A stretch of DNA of 64,000 nt from Aphrocallistes beatrix (GCA_963281255.1 OY725497.1:4642968-4706967), one strand, 5' to 3'; counted from the stretch's first letter, positions 10,493 to 23,239 are shown. Program-made: numbers and translations. The notes: generated by a model from the letters alone, not told the origin.

Positions 10493-13400
10493 CTATAAAT
10501 AGCTACGGATAGTGGTCTGCATTAGCAACGCTATAAATGCAAGAATTCTCCACGCGACAATGATCGCTCCGAGAACTCCGACATCCAACCACAAATTGTC
10601 GGCGTTGAGGTTATAGAAGGAGATTACTTGCTCTCCCGTTCTGAAACAAGCCACAGGGAGAGTTGAGTTGAGACAAGTGCCGATTGTTTGGTTAGAGAAC
10701 GTAAACCCTGACCACTCATTCACGATCAGCGCCTCGAAGCTATACTTGAACCAGGAAATGTACTCGATCCACGAAAGCCAAGGCCCTAGACTGCCAGTTT
10801 GGGCGAACAAACCGCCGAATATGATAAAGGGGAACATGAAGAGGGGTCCAACTGCTAATCCAATCGAGACGCTAGGAGAAACGGCGCTAGCGAAGTATCC
10901 GAGGGATAGAGCCGCATTTCCAGCTAGAGTGAGAACAAAATAGAAAAAGAAAAACCTCCCGGCTTCCACAGTGAGTCCTACCATGAAATAAACCGGAATT
11001 GCGAATACGAGCGGGAAAAAAACGAAGAAAGGCAACTCGGCGAATGTTTTAGAGAGAAAGTAGGCCCAAGTCCTGTACATCCCGGAAAAGTGCTCCTTGT
11101 AGAACACGGGGAGCTGAGAAGGGAAGGAATTCAGAACTCCAAAAACATTCCCCATCGACTGAGAAATGATTGAGAGGAATATTAGTCCTGATACGTTCTG
11201 GATACGCGAGTAGGTGTTAGGAATTTGGAAGTATACTACACCCATCAGTATGCCTAGAAGTAAACAGATATAAATAGCATTCAAATCTGAAACAGTACTG
11301 GGATGTCTATTTATAGAATAAAATTATCGAAAAGAGAACGGAATGCGATAGTAAAATGCTAATGAAATACAGGTGACTCCGCTTAATGGGAGGTCCCAAT
11401 TGGCCAATGAAATTTAGTATTAGCTTGCATGTGTATGAGAACGATTCCATTCCTGGAGAATTGTCCCGATTAAGCGGAGTTGACTAGACTGGTATTAAAT
11501 ATATTCACTGTATGGTGTGAGTAAATGAATAGAGAACAAAGAATTCATTAAAAAAGGGTTTAAAGGTTGAGACCTTAGTTAACAGTGGTGTTAACCACTG
11601 AAAATATGAATTGTCGTGTAACTCCCAAAAATCGTGGTGCAACTTTTTACACCAAAATCGCCTTAAATTTAAACAAAGATGCATTAAAGTCAATTTGAAC
11701 CTCCACCTACACTACAGTTGGATGCCACATAATGGGACACAGTGGAAAACGTCCATGCACTAGAAGTCACAACAAACACAGAGAATCATTCCTAACTGTC
11801 CTAATGAGTATAATGATCTATATCATATAGGACAGTGGTTCCCAACCATGGGTTTATCTAGGATTTTCCAATCCGGCACTTTTTTGGAGGTGATAAAAGT
11901 TATATGGCACCTAAACAGTGGTTTATCTTGTAATTCCATGGGTGATAGCAACCAGGGACCAAAATCGAATCACACTGCACTGCAAGCACCTTGGCTTTGG
12001 ACGTAACCAGGCTGGCACCTATAAGTACCGACCGAGCACCAGCACCTAGATAAACCCCTGTTCCCAACCTGGGGACCATGGACACACTAGTGGTCCACAG
12101 AAGTTATCAGGAGCCCACAAGGTTCAAAATTTTGCATTACAGTTAATAGGAGGGGTCCATAGAATATAGGAAAATTGCTATAGCGGCCCACAGCCAAAAA
12201 AGGTAGAAAGCGGAGGTACAGGAAATACCTTGTACGAGTTGCTGCAGGAATCTGAATATAATCAGTGGCTTATTCCTAAAACTCGACTTCACTTCTCTCC
12301 AGAACACAACCATCAGCTGTACCCAGAATGGAGCTGTGAAGTGGATAGAACGGGGGGTTTTTTTGGTTCTGTTCTCCTCTTCTCCGTTTCCTTTCTCTAA
12401 CTCAGGGGTGTGGTGTTGTAATGCGAAGTGGTCGCAAACTGTCGCAATCTATTATTAGTAACGATTATAGAATATAGTTATTTAATTTCCAACGGCTTGG
12501 AGTCAGTTCTATTTAAAGTAAAGACCCATGTTTTATGGATTCCCCGCCTAAAAGACTTAGCCGGAAATGAGTTAGTTAATCCATAGTCCATTGATAGGTT
12601 AAATATGATGACGTCACCATATATTCTCGCAGTATGTGATAGCATTGAATAGTTCTCCAATCATCCTACACTATAATTACGAATAAACTCACTCTCTGTT
12701 TGCAAGTCTCCTCTTCCCCGGGGACAACGGATAGAACGTTGATGACGTAGTCTGAAGGGTTGTAGTTGGTGGGGCAGTGGAAGTTTAGCTTAGAAAAGTG
12801 GGCGATCATGCCTTCGCGCTCTCCCATGTATGCCACCCTGCCCTCTGCCAGCACCATCACCTGATAAAGTAAACAATAACAACACTCATTCTTAGCCATC
12901 ATTTATATAAATAAACAATTTATACCAATATTAGTTAACTTGTTTGCATATTTGTTTGTTTGTTTGTTTGTTTGTTTGTTTGTTTGTTTGTTTATCTCGT
13001 ACGGACTCACATTAGTGAAGAGAGAGAAGACTTCGGAAGAAGGCTGGTGGATGGTGCACAGGACAGTTCTGTTATTCTCTGCCAGGGTCAGTAGACACTC
13101 TACCACTGTGGCAGCGAGATAGGAGTCCAGCCCAGAAGTGGGTTCATCCGCCAGTAGCAGTGTCGGATTGTTGAGGAGCTCTGTAGCGAATGAAAGTCTC
13201 TTCTTCTCCCCTCCTAACACCATGGATTATAGATACAGTAGAACTCGATTAGTACATACTTCGACTTAATACGTACTCATTTCTCTGAACCAAATTCATT
13301 TAATATACTCAACTCCGCTTAATAGGGTCACATCGGTCAGTGGACATTTTGCCCCGATTAAGCGGAGAACCCTATTAACCGAAAATATTTTGATTAGCTT

Positions 13401-13628
13401 CTATGTGTGAGAGCTATTCCGGTCCTGCAAAAAGTGGCCCGATTAAGCGGTTGACCCGATTAAACAGTGACCCTATTAAGCGGAGTCGAATATATATATT
13501 CCTATGTAATATCAACCCGGTTAGTACGTACTTTTTCCCGCTTCCCGGCGGGGTACGTCTTAACCGAGTTCTACTGTAGTAACAATATCTCTTATGACGT
13601 CATTAGAAATAGACTGCTAGTTCGTTCC

Positions 13629-13659
<31 letters not shown>

Positions 13660-16326
13660 CAAACTGACCAGAGATGCCTTTAGTGAATCCAGGCACTCCG
13701 ATGACGTTATCCTTGCACTTGTCCAGTCCCATCATCTCGATGACCTGCTTGACTCGATCCAACTTAGCTTTGTATGGGACCTGTAATGAACAATTAAACA
13801 AGCAATTTCCTGTTTAAGCAATTTCAGAAGCGGAAACCCTACAAATGGGGTCCAAACTATAAATAGAAAAGACCCCAATAAGTCCAAACTATAAATAGAA
13901 AAGACCCCAGAGTATCCGAATTACATTAATTCCTCGCTTGTCACGCTAGTTTGGCTACAAACTCAGATCAGAAGAGTTAACAGCTGTAAAGCATGCTAAC
14001 GCGATTTAATTAACAAACAAAATTCAACTCAGAAAAAAAAGTAAATAATTATTAATTAAAGAATGTACTAAATACTACTCATTAGTTCTTAAAATGCAAT
14101 CCTCACTTCCCAATATTTAGTGGAATGAATTCCGATTACTCAACTGTTAAAACATCACAATCATTTTGATACTGTTAAGTCCGAGCAAGTGAACAGTGCT
14201 ACTTACGTACATAAAATAATTTAGAGAAGACAAACTGACAAAATTGGGTTCACTCTTATGTGTGACGAATGCACAGACCCCCCACGTCGGCTCTAATTTG
14301 ACTGAAGTGGTTTCATTATAATTAAATCTAATGGATTTGATTGGCTACCTGTCTCTTCATCCTGAGCAGTGCGTAGAAGTTGAGATGCTCGCGGACTGTC
14401 AGTGTGCCTATAAATATGTCTTCCTGCTCGACGTAGGCAGAACGTCGTGCGAGGTCAAACCGAGAGCTCTTCTTCCCGTTCATGGATACCTGACCGCTCA
14501 CTTGGAATTTACGACGACTCAGTCCCTTGTGTGTTAGGTAGTTCAGGAATGTTGTCTTCCCTAAAAGGATAAACAATAAAATTAATTTGCAAAAAGCTTA
14601 AATTTAAGATTTCGCACTACCTGCTCCGGATGAGCCAATGATCGCTAACAGCTGTCCTGACTTAACACTGCCACTAACACCTCTGAGAATGGGTTTCTCA
14701 ATCGTGACAGCTGATTCGGTGTCCTTGCGACACTTTGCCACTAAATAATTGATTGGGTTTGGGCGGATTTTGACAGAAACATTCACATCATGCCATGCGA
14801 GGGAAATCTAAAAATATACAATATTAAGTGACATTCTTCTTATAGAATTGCGTTACTATGGAATGCTAAGGAGGTTGAAGACATGTGTTCAGTCTATATG
14901 TTAGAACTATATGGGTAGAGCTTAAACTGGCTCGAAAAATGGCAGGCAAGCGACAACTCGTGCCACTTTTCAACACCTCTATAGATGTTGGCTTGGATGC
15001 CATCTGAGTAGGTATAGCTGCTAACACATTCCTTCTGTTGATAAGGACGGTATCACGAATCCTGAGATTTGATACGATTAGAGATATACCGGATATTTCC
15101 CATTTCAATCCGGTATCCCGGCTTTTTGCCGCCTTACCGGATATCCGGTCTGGTCGGAAAGTACTACTCATTGACAAAATGCATAAATTGAACTTTTACC
15201 CAAACAGATCAAATATCCAGACGAACTATATCAATACTACAAAAGGAAAGTCTATCTCATTTAAATATTGTGGTTCACTAATACAATAGAACTCGGCTAG
15301 ACTCGGGTAATACGTACTAATACTTGGGATATGTCTAGCCATGCTTCAGTACAGTGGTACACGATGTTCCTACTCGGGACGGAACGGACACATGGAAAGA
15401 GAATTCCAGCCATACACGAAAAGCAATAAACTCACTGGTTCGATTTCCTTCTTTTCTGTGTGAATCAGAGCGTTTTTGAATCTTTGCTTCTTCGATTCAG
15501 ATCTGTCCAAGCCTGTAATTCTCTTTGTAGTATCTTAAAATAGAACTGATAAACTATATATAGATTCGGGATGCAGACAATTCATGACGTAATTAAGTGG
15601 TGCACAGAAAGTCAAATAACTGGAAACTTATGAGATGAATTTGTTACAATTCTCTTGGAAATAGCTGCACTAGCATTAATGGAATGGTGTCATAGTGCGA
15701 AGTGGCCCTCCTCAATTGTGTCCCCACTGGGATTGTGGCACTAGGGGGAGGACCGCTAGCACTCACAACGGGACTACCGCATATCTGAATAGCAGCTGAG
15801 GGTTAAGTTTAAACTCCTTTTCTTGCTTAAGAAAAATTAAAATTTAGGGAAAATAAACTTTTCAATCAAAATATCCAGTCGAGCGATTTGATAAATGGGA
15901 GGACACACTCTGAGATCACTTATGTCTCATCCTTAATTAGAAAGTCTAATCATATCACAAATTGTAGTGTAACGAATTTTAATGTCGCTGATTATCGATC
16001 AAGGATTGTAATCTTAGGTCCGTATCTCGTCCAGTGACAAATAAGTGTCCCTTTAGTCTGAGGAAGAAATTTTTATAAGGACTTAAGCTAAACTCTTCAA
16101 AATGAGGGAAACTCGAATATTATTGAGGGTATTTTATATTTATAGTATATACTCCACACTTTTAGGGTTTCCCCGCCCAAAATGACTTGAGTTAGAAATG
16201 AGTTAGCAAAATCCCTAGTCCGAATCGGGTTTAAGCGTAATTAAAAGTAGCTAATAATAGAATAATCATACCTACGCCATTCATATTCGTGATTACTGCA
16301 GACTCAGGAGATTTTTGCATTTCCAT
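10493..16326 (-). CDS. ABCG-family (White-like) half ABC transporter, 9 exons, about 675 aa
   Basis: Exons 16326-16272, 15512-15436 (or from 15533), 14807-14621, 14560-14349, 13780-13669, 13213-13011, 12860-12693, 12448-12229 and 11286-10493 join in phase with GT-AG introns. The N-terminal nucleotide-binding domain shows Walker A GSSGAGKTT split across exons 3/4 (residue about 100), signature ISGGEKKR split across exons 5/6 (about 212), Walker [14 protein letters not shown] (about 232) and H-loop TIHQPSSE. Exons 8-9 carry the ABC2 membrane domain: about six hydrophobic helices from about residue 400, with NEWSG before the extracellular loop. NBD-then-TMD order and one NBD are the ABCG signature. 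Such half-transporters dimerise and export lipids, pigments or xenobiotics; the substrate is not readable here. The C-terminal exon resembles insect White more than ABCG2, but orthology is unproven. Introns 5, 6 and 8 hold repeats. No disabling change is seen. Confidence 0.93.
11371..11486. mobile_element. Family A MITE in ABCG intron 8
   Basis: Starts AGGTGACTCCGCTTAATGGG and ends AAGCGGAGTTGACTAG. It is shorter than the family consensus because the inner inverted segment is missing. Confidence 0.65.
11847..12060. mobile_element. hAT-like MITE with 8-bp target duplication TTCCCAAC
   Basis: Terminal inverted repeats CATGGGTTTATCTAGG and CCTAGATAAACCCCTG bound a 214-bp element. TTCCCAAC flanks it at 11839-11846 and 12061-12068, the 8-bp duplication typical of hAT transposases. 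It sits inside an older hAT-like fragment that begins CAGTGGTTCCCAACC at 11833, all within ABCG intron 8. Confidence 0.8.
12951..12993. repeat. (TTTG)n microsatellite in ABCG intron 6
   Basis: About ten TTTG units lie directly downstream of ABCG exon 6 in intron 6. Confidence 0.9.
13236..13576. mobile_element. Family B MITE containing a nested family A MITE, ABCG intron 5
   Basis: The outer ends are CAGTAGAACTCGATTAGTAC and GTCTTAACCGAGTTCTACTG, flanked by TA. At 13308-13490 a complete family A element (AACTCCGCTTAATAGGG ... CCCTATTAAGCGGAGTCG) interrupts it. A (CAA)n tract follows at 13628-13660, next to the exon 5 donor. Confidence 0.8.
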
Positions 16327-17301
16327 GTTGTGATCTAATGTTAGAAAATTTCCCTAAATGATTCTAAAAATAGATTAATTAAATACATAATAAACACCGG
16401 ATAGTGTATCTATGAATATACATCCAAATCTCGTCAGAAAGAACACTCTTTTAATTAATAATCCCGGCAATGACATGGAGTCCATTCTATTTATAGTCTG
16501 GACCCCGTATTTCTAAGGTTTCCCCGCCCAAAATGACTTAATCGGAAATGAGTTAGCAATTCTGAATTAGAACTTTCGTTCACAAACAAAGATATATTTA
16601 TTACCGGTATGGTGGAAATAGTTCGACTTTCCAAAAAAGGAAATAGTTCACATAAAAACTACCGTCAATCCTAATGATAAAAAGTCGAACCATTTCCTTT
16701 TTCGAAAAGTCGAACCATTTCCGCATTACCATATTATCATACTCGATGACTGGCAAAGTAAACTTAAAATGCCATCATGGTTGAGTGACTAAAACTATTC
16801 AATACTTTCGCAAACTGTGAAAATATCATAAATTAATAGAATTTTAAAAAAGTTTCAGATTTAAAATGTATAAAAAGGTCATTTTAGATAAATTTGATTT
16901 AAAATGGAGCTATTTATACTTACTGAACAGCTGTCCTTCTCTCAGAATAGTTCACAAATTGCATTATCAACTCTAAAGACGCAAACAATAGAAGATTCGT
17001 ACACAAATAGGAAGTTTTACAGATAACCTTTAATTATTCATTATTACATATTCCTGCGTATGCAGAAATTTGAACAAAATATTAAATAAATTGAACTTAT
17101 ATAGAACAACATTCCAATGAACTTTCTGTCTGGAGAAAATTTATCGTCTGTGTTTTATGGTTGGTATAGGAATATAATTATAATTCTCATGCCACAGGAT
17201 ATGTCACGCATGTTCCCGTATAAGGGGGTTCTCATATATAATCTCATAGAGGTTTATCAATACAACAAAAGATTCAAAACAGACATAAATATATGGATAT
17301 A
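16327..17301. other. Upstream region of ABCG with J-type repeats and a hAT-like MITE
   Basis: Non-coding. It holds the word CTAAAAATAG (16364), a J-type repeat with TTTCCCCGCCCAAAATGACT (16505-16555) containing CTATTTATAG (16487), and the hAT-like MITE at 16606-16730. A second J-type fragment lies at about 16140-16210, inside ABCG intron 1. No ORF of note; the ABCG promoter presumably lies near 16330-16400. Confidence 0.4.
16606..16730. mobile_element. hAT-like MITE family I (GGTAATGCGGAAATGG ends)
   Basis: Ends are GGTATGGTGGAAATAGTTCG and CGAACCATTTCCGCATTACC. Related copies at 18943-19111 and 56988-57136 have clean 8-bp target duplications; here the flanks are degenerate. Confidence 0.7.
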
Positions 17302-17545
17302 CAGTAGAACTCGGTTAGTACGTACCCCTCCGGGAAGCGGAAAAAAGTACGTACTAACCGAGCTGATGTTACATAGGAATCTATATCATAAATGAATTCT
17401 GGTTCAGAGAAATGAGTACGTACTAACCGAGCTGATGTTACATAGGAATCTATATCATAAATGAATTCTGGTTCAGAGAAATGAGTACGTACTAACCGAG
17501 CTGATGTTACATAGGAATCTATATCATAAATGAATTCTGGTTATG
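17302..17545. mobile_element. Family B MITE end expanded into a 69-bp tandem repeat
   Basis: Begins with the family B end CAGTAGAACTCGGTTAGTAC, then three near-identical 69-bp units starting AGTACGTACTAACCGAG at 17346, 17415 and 17484. The array seems to have grown from the right part of the MITE. Confidence 0.75.
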
Positions 17546-17771
17546 TTAGGTAGAGAAACGTAATTCGTGATGGAGGTGTATGTACTTATTTTAACATCAT
17601 TGCCTTCTGAATATCTGACATAGTTGTGCAATGTTATATCATAGGTTTAAACAACTAACCAGGAATGCTGTTACATAATTAGAAGCACAATGATTGGCCA
17701 ACAGACATTCTAATCAACCAATTTCAACTCAACTGTTTCGTCAGATTTTCGTCAATAATATTTCGTTACGC

Positions 17772-18031
17772 ACTGGTGACTCCGCTTAATCGGGACACTT
17801 TGGTCCCGGATATTTTGTCCCGATTAAGCGGAGCTCCCAATTAACCGATGAAATTTAGTATTAGTTTCTATGTATGGGAACTATTCCTTTCCTGGAGACT
17901 TGTCCCGATTAAGCGGAGTTAACTGTATTAACAACTCCCTTATTAGCAATATTGCTCTAATAGCAAACAATTTTCAGGTCCCAGGTGTAGATTTTGTACT
18001 AATTCTGCTCCCTTATTAGCAACTTCGCGTA
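17772..18031. mobile_element. Family A MITE followed by a family H fragment
   Basis: 17772-17927 is a full family A copy (CTGGTGACTCCGCTTAATCG ... AAGCGGAGTTAACTG). 17928-18031 resembles the element at 63531-63690: TTATTAGCAATATTGCT, GGTCCCAGGTG and TTATTAGCAACTTCGCG. Between 18032 and 18477 I see a (TA)n tract and a truncated family A end, but no gene. Confidence 0.65.
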
Positions 18032-18487
18032 TTATATATTATATATATATATATAGTATATATAGTTAACTCCGCTTAATTGGGACAAGTCTCCAAAACC
18101 TGAATAAACCTTTATATAGATCAGGCGCAAATGAATGAGCAGAGGATTGGCTGGAGTGACCGGGTAGCCCTCAAGGATTCTTTGCAGGTTTCAAGCGGAA
18201 TCGAGGGTGATACCGTCAGACAGAGGAGAATGTTTGGGTTCAGCCTGCCACTTCGCTAAATTTAGTTGCTGCACCACACAAAATGAACATAATTAATAAA
18301 TAACTGATGAGATCAAATAAACGGAGCATGGATAGGGCTCGTCCCAAGGAGAATATTTGAGAAACTTAAACAGGTTTTGGTGTAGTCCTAAAGGGAAATG
18401 TCGCTATGGAATGAATGGCAAACTTTATTAAGAGCTAGATGGTTAAAATATGGATATTTTATGAGTTATTAATAAATTACAAGCGCG

Positions 18488-19133
18488 CTTCGCTTGCTTG
18501 CGCTGCGCCACTGGCGGACACTTTGTGTCCACCAGAGGCGTCCCTTGGGCACCTAGGCTCACTTTGATTAATTATAAGGGAGATAACATCTCTAAATACG
18601 TCTGTTCAACTGTTATAATCGATATCGCACGAAAAATCACCAAATTTGTCAATTTTTAAAATTTTTATGCGTAATGATGACGTCATAACAGTGATGAGTC
18701 ATCATTTTTTGATGATTGTTGCATCATATGTGAGGTATATTAATATACACATTCTATTAAAATTTCAGTCTCCTATCACCTAAAACAGCTGAGTTATGGT
18801 CGAAAAACTGATAAAAAGGTGACAATGACGTCATAATTCCATGATGAGTTGACATTTTCATCTGAGCTCAGAAATTAGTGGAGCCATAGCCAAAAGACAA
18901 GTTTTCTGTGGCTGGCAGTTTCTTCAATCAGTTCGTTACAGAGGAATGGTGGAAATAGTTCGCAAGAAAACCGGAAATAATTCGACTTTCCAAAAAAAGG
19001 AAATAGTTCAAAAAACACCATTAATCCTAATGATAAAAAGTCGAACTATTTCCTAAATCCGCAATTCGAACTATTTCCTTTTTCGAAAAGTCGAACCATT
19101 TCCGCATTACCGTTACAGATATATATATATATA
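18488..19133. mobile_element. Helentron-like GC-hairpin element interrupted by a hAT MITE
   Basis: Starts with the palindromic GC-rich block ACAAGCGCGCTTCGCTTGCT and CGGACACTTTGTGTCC, then about 450 bp of AT-rich DNA shared with copies at 29290, 31428 and (inverted) 61545, ending in CAGTTTCTTCAATCAGTTCG and a (TA)n run. The GC hairpin near one end and the AT-rich tail resemble Helitron/Helentron non-autonomous elements. The class is inferred from ends only; no Rep/helicase is present. Confidence 0.5.
18943..19111. mobile_element. hAT-like MITE family I with TSD GTTACAGA
   Basis: A 169-bp element starting GGAATGGTGGAAATAG and ending CATTTCCGCATTACC, flanked by GTTACAGA at 18935-18942 and 19112-19119. 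The exact 8-bp duplication supports a hAT transposase as mobiliser. Confidence 0.85.
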
Positions 19134-19256
19134 CAAGCGCGCTTCGCTTGCTTGCGCTGCGCGGCTTGCGGACACTGTGTGGGCGCCTGGAGTTTCTCAA
19201 TATAACATATTTTGGGATTTTTACTTCATATAAATATTGTAAAGAAAGGTTAACGA

Positions 19257-19690
19257 ATAATTTCTCATATGGATCCGGAAATATAATATTCGAAATCTAC
19301 ACCCCTGAAAACCCTATGTCAACCGTTGGAAGCCAGCCTCTAAGCTATTTTTGTAATTTATTTACTTTATGTATCTATTGTAAACAAAAGTAAACAAATA
19401 ATTTATCATATTGAACTGAAAATATAATATTCGAATTCTACACCCCTAAAAACCCATGTCAACCGTTGGAAGCTAGTCTCTGGCCTACTTTTGTAATTTG
19501 TTTACTTTATGTATATATTGTAAACAAAAGTAAACAAATTAATTATCAAATTTACTCGAAAATATGATATTCGAAATCTCCACCCCTGAAAACCCCATGT
19601 CAACCATTGAAAGCAAGTTTCTAGCATATTTTTGAGATTTGTTTACTTTATGTATTCTATTGTAAACAAATAATTTATCATATAGACCTG
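19257..19690. repeat. About 140-bp degenerate tandem repeat, 3 units
   Basis: Three successive units contain AAATATAATATTCGAA, CACCCCTGAAAACC, ATGTCAACCGTTGGAAGC and TTTGTTTACTTTATGTAT. Single diverged relatives lie at about 30405, 32330 and 36998, so the unit belongs to a dispersed family amplified locally. A partial GC hairpin (19134-19200) precedes it. Confidence 0.7.
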
Positions 19691-19699
19691 AAAATATTT

Positions 19700-19835
19700 T
19701 AATATGAAATAGAATCGTGTGTTTCGCATTATAAAAGTCTGATAATTGATTGGTTCTCACATGAACCAATTAATTTCAATCACAAATAGTCCTTTTGATT
19801 GTATGCAAAAGTCACTACTGTTTGATCCCAATGTA
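19700..19835. repeat. Dispersed repeat N, copy 1
   Basis: AATAGAATCGTGTGTTTCGC and the following 130 bp recur nearly identically at 60945-61078. Non-coding. Confidence 0.75.
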
Positions 19836-20090
19836 TTTGCATTATAAAAGAAACGAATTTCATTGGTCAGCACAATTTGTCACCTATCTCGTCGAGGTGT
19901 GAAGATTTTGCTTAGCTCTTCGAACTTAATCGTAGACTCATTATTATTTACCTGTGTGCCAAATTTCACATTTCTAGCACCTCCCAGTTCCTCAATCAAT
20001 TCTGCACAAACAAACAAAAAATTTTTAAAAAAATTTTTAAAAAAAAACCCCATTGCGTTTTAATATATAAGATATATATATATATATATA

Positions 20091-20231
20091 CAGCAGACAT
20101 CGGGGTTTTTTGACGCACCATTTGCATGGGAAAATGTCAAAAAACCCGATGTCTACTATACCTGAAACTCAGATTTTTGCACCAAAAACAGTAAAAAAAA
20201 GTCGATAGTAAAAAAAACCCGATGCCGACTG
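20091..20231. mobile_element. MITE with CAGCAGACATCGGG ends
   Basis: Ends are CAGCAGACATCGGGGTTTTT and AAAACCCGATGCCGACTG with TA on both sides and an internal copy of AAAACCCGATGTC. 141 bp, non-coding. Confidence 0.7.
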
Positions 20232-20452
20232 TATATATATATATAGATTAATCGAGTTTTAATAGTAAGGATATATATAGATATATATACAAACATTAAT
20301 CGAGTTTTAATAGTAAGGATGTGTAATTTTAACACCTCTAGTTGGTATAGTATAGTATAGAGCAGCACGGCTTATCAATATACTTTTTTATGATTAGCGA
20401 ATTTATAAAGTCTTGAAACGTATAGAATAGTTGTTATATATCTATATCTATA

Positions 20453-20770
20453 CCAGTGGTTCTCAACCGGGGGTGCACGCACCTCTTGGGGTGTGAGGGA
20501 CGATTCTGAGGGGTGCGAGAAAGTATAGCCACTTGATTAATATTTATTGAGTAATAACAAATTTTTTCCATTTTGCCTACTCAATGAATTGCATTGTTTA
20601 GCTTTAGCACATTTTATTGTATCCGTGGAAGTGCTTTTCAAAATAATATAACGTGTAAATCAATGCATTTTATTGAATAGGCGTAATGACGCTCCTTTTT
20701 ATTAAAAAGGGGTGCGAGAGTTTATTTCGAAAGCTGAAGCCGGTGCGGAAGTTTAAAAAGGTTAAGAATT
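20453..20770. mobile_element. hAT-like fragment (CAGTGGTTCTCAACC end)
   Basis: Begins CAGTGGTTCTCAACCGGGGG, the classical end sequence of several hAT families, and runs through GC-poor DNA with repeated GGGGTGCGAGA. A clean right end and target duplication are not visible. No gene between 20771 and 21154. Confidence 0.5.
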
Positions 20771-21154
20771 AATAATTAATAGCGACAGAAACGTACAGAA
20801 GCTAATTAATACTTAAAACACGTTAACCACGGAGTGCATATAAGTTTTAATATATCGAGTCGGAAGATAATCTAGTCGGAAAAAGATTTAACTGGTATAC
20901 GACATTTTAACATATTACTGGTAGTAGGATTGTTATATTATACTCAGTGCCTATTACCTAAATCCATGTGACTATTCCTAATTTGGGAATAATTCGATTG
21001 ATAAACACGCTATTCGACCATTTCAACCCTTATCACAGGAGTTGTCACGGTAGTGGACAGAATTATCGAAACATTCAAATCCTGAAAGAAATATAGGCAC
21101 CGTAACCAATATGAATTCACCAGGGCTAGCCAGAAACAATTAAGTTGAGCCGTG

Positions 21155-21322
21155 ATGTCTAAAGGGCAGAGGGGCGTTGATGAAGCCATTCCCGCGACCG
21201 CGTTCCAGCTGTTTCGGACCTTAATGGGGCTAGAACAGACTTGTCTTATATCTGGGAAACAAGTTACTTACGGGAAGGGACGTTTCATATTTCAATCAAT
21301 ACGTTGTACGACCTGGGCTTAG
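21155..21322 (+). CDS. Unidentified 55-aa ORF with coding-like composition
   Basis: A short frame from ATG to TAG with balanced amino-acid use (DEAIPATAFQLFRTLMGLEQ) and higher GC than its surroundings. No family is recognised. It could be an exon linked to the candidate exon at 21746, but no good donor site is seen inside it. Confidence 0.2.
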   Translation: MSKGQRGVDEAIPATAFQLFRTLMGLEQTCLISGKQVTYGKGRFIFQSIRCTTWA

Positions 21323-21745
21323 AGTATTGGAACAGTTACCACAATAATGTTCATCATATATAGAGTTAAATTGAGTTTATTTATTCATCAAACGACTACT
21401 GAAACTGTACAATAAATAGCAAATCCGTATTCTAAGATTCAAATTACTTAGCTTGGAAGCTTTCGACAGAATAATTATTTCTAAAAACTAATCCTGTTCC
21501 ACTTATAATTCCAGGTGGAACAGGGTCGCTTTTAGAATGGATTATTCCATAGAAAGCTATTTTTAGAAAGGATAGAATGGAGATTACTATAAGACGTGGT
21601 CGTTTGAATCGAGTCGTGGGTACCACATGTAATAGGCACTTGTTCAAGTAAACTACGTGATTGGTTGAACAAAAGAAAAGTTTCAATGCTATTTGTTATC
21701 AATGCTACTCCAATTACAGAGTTTGATATGCGGAAGATTCTACAG

Positions 21746-21888
21746 ATCCTAATTATGCCTCAGATGAACTAGCGCACAAAAATTTACGCAGGAGAATTGA
21801 ATTCTTGCGTCATATCCGTATTAGCAAGCAAATTTCCAAAACTAAGCGAGGCAAGAAAAACGACGAGAAGAAATTTCGGCATAAGATG
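21746..21888 (+). CDS. Candidate internal exon, basic helical peptide
   Basis: An open stretch between a plausible acceptor (TTCTACAG) and a strong donor (AAGATG/GTAAGT). It encodes a lysine/arginine-rich helical segment (DELAHKNLRRRIEFLRHIR, then KTKRGKKNDEKK). Composition suggests a nucleic-acid-binding or nuclear tail. It is on the same strand as the bHLH exon 5.4 kb downstream, but that exon has an in-frame stop just before its ATG, so they are probably unconnected. Unrecognised family. Confidence 0.3.
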
Positions 21889-23051
21889 GTAAGTATTGTG
21901 GGCAGAACAAGTGACTATATAATTTTCGATGTGGTACATCGCGACACAATTATGCTACTTTGTGTTTCTATGCTTATTTCATTCGTTCGACCGATTAAAT
22001 CGATACGATTACCTGTTTACCATCGAAAGGTAAACAAATATTCTCTCAAAATTGAGCAAATCCAATCCCTGATTTGAATTTTTTTGCATTGCGTAACCAC
22101 TAGTTCCATTATAGAATCTCAGTACGAATTAGTTACTCTTTCAGCCCAGATTATTAATTAGAATAGAATGCAGTTGTATTGATGAGGCAATGGGTGTAAT
22201 ATTCCCGATTTTTAGAAGGAATGTGAGTGGAAAAAACTTTCTGATGACGCTCTAGTCTGAAATTACGTATTAGAAATACAAAAAATCGTATGGAAGAACA
22301 TTGAAGTTGATACAATTATTCAAATCATTTCATAAAATATAACTAACCTTGCAAAGTGGGCCTATTATTCTGTCTTTTGAAGGCACATCGACAGAGGACT
22401 TTAATAAAGTTAATTAGTTCTCTAATTTACTAATAAATGTCGATTAAACCTTACAAGAAATGCAATAAAATGGAGGAGTAGAACAACTTTAAGTCGCTGT
22501 TGTTCCGAAGTAAATAGGTACAAGTATAGATACATATATCCATCTAACACCTCTAACTAGCGATATCGCAATAACCCAGATCTATACCCCTGGTTCTTCT
22601 TAATTTTTAATGGAAATTAAATAGGGCTAAGACAGGTAGCTACTTTTCTAGGATTTCTTGATCAGTAGAAAAGTTAAAGTGAATTAGCGTCGCCGGGACC
22701 TATATTAGGGGTACATTATGGACAAATTAGGGGCACATTAGGGACACATTAGGGGTACATTAGGGATACAAATGGGCGTAATTTCGTGACTATTCTATTC
22801 CTGAAATATCTTAGAATGACAACTCCACTCGTTGGCTAGCATTATCCAATTATTCCGTCGGGAAACCCAGGTTACTATCGCAGGCCTCTCAACTCTCACG
22901 ATTTCGTCGTGTGTCTCACGATTTCCTGCCAGCACACGACCAGTTAGAGAGAGGTTGAGAGGCCTGGATTCGAACAGTTTGTACGTACATCTAGAACGGA
23001 CTAATTCCACACCACCCAAGGTCTAAATATTATGGCTTTTGATTTGTAATA
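21889..23051. other. Gene-free region with short repeats
   Basis: Includes a short degenerate repeat of (G)TACATTAGGG(G) units at about 22705-22770 and, at 22870-22975, an imperfect inverted repeat around CAGGCCTCTCAAC/GTTGAGAGGCCTG. No convincing gene. Confidence 0.4.
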
Positions 23052-23239
23052 CAGTTGACTCCGCTTAATAGGCTCACTTTTTAATCGAATCAACCCGCTT
23101 AATCGGGCCACTTTTGGCAGGACCGGAATAGCTCTCACACATAGAAGCTAATACAACATATTTTCGGTTAATAGGGTTCTCCGCTTATCGGGGCAAAATG
23201 TCCTCTGACCGATGTGACCCTATTAAGCGGAGTCGACTG
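23052..23239. mobile_element. Family A MITE, complete, TA-flanked
   Basis: CAGTTGACTCCGCTTAATAG ... CTATTAAGCGGAGTCGACTG, 188 bp, TA on both sides. It is the best-preserved member of the family in the window. Confidence 0.85.

Noticed and set aside
22705-22770. Interstitial telomere-like TTAGGG repeats
   Set aside because: The motif occurs as degenerate (G)TACATTAGGG(G) units of about 13-14 bp, not as a TTAGGG array.
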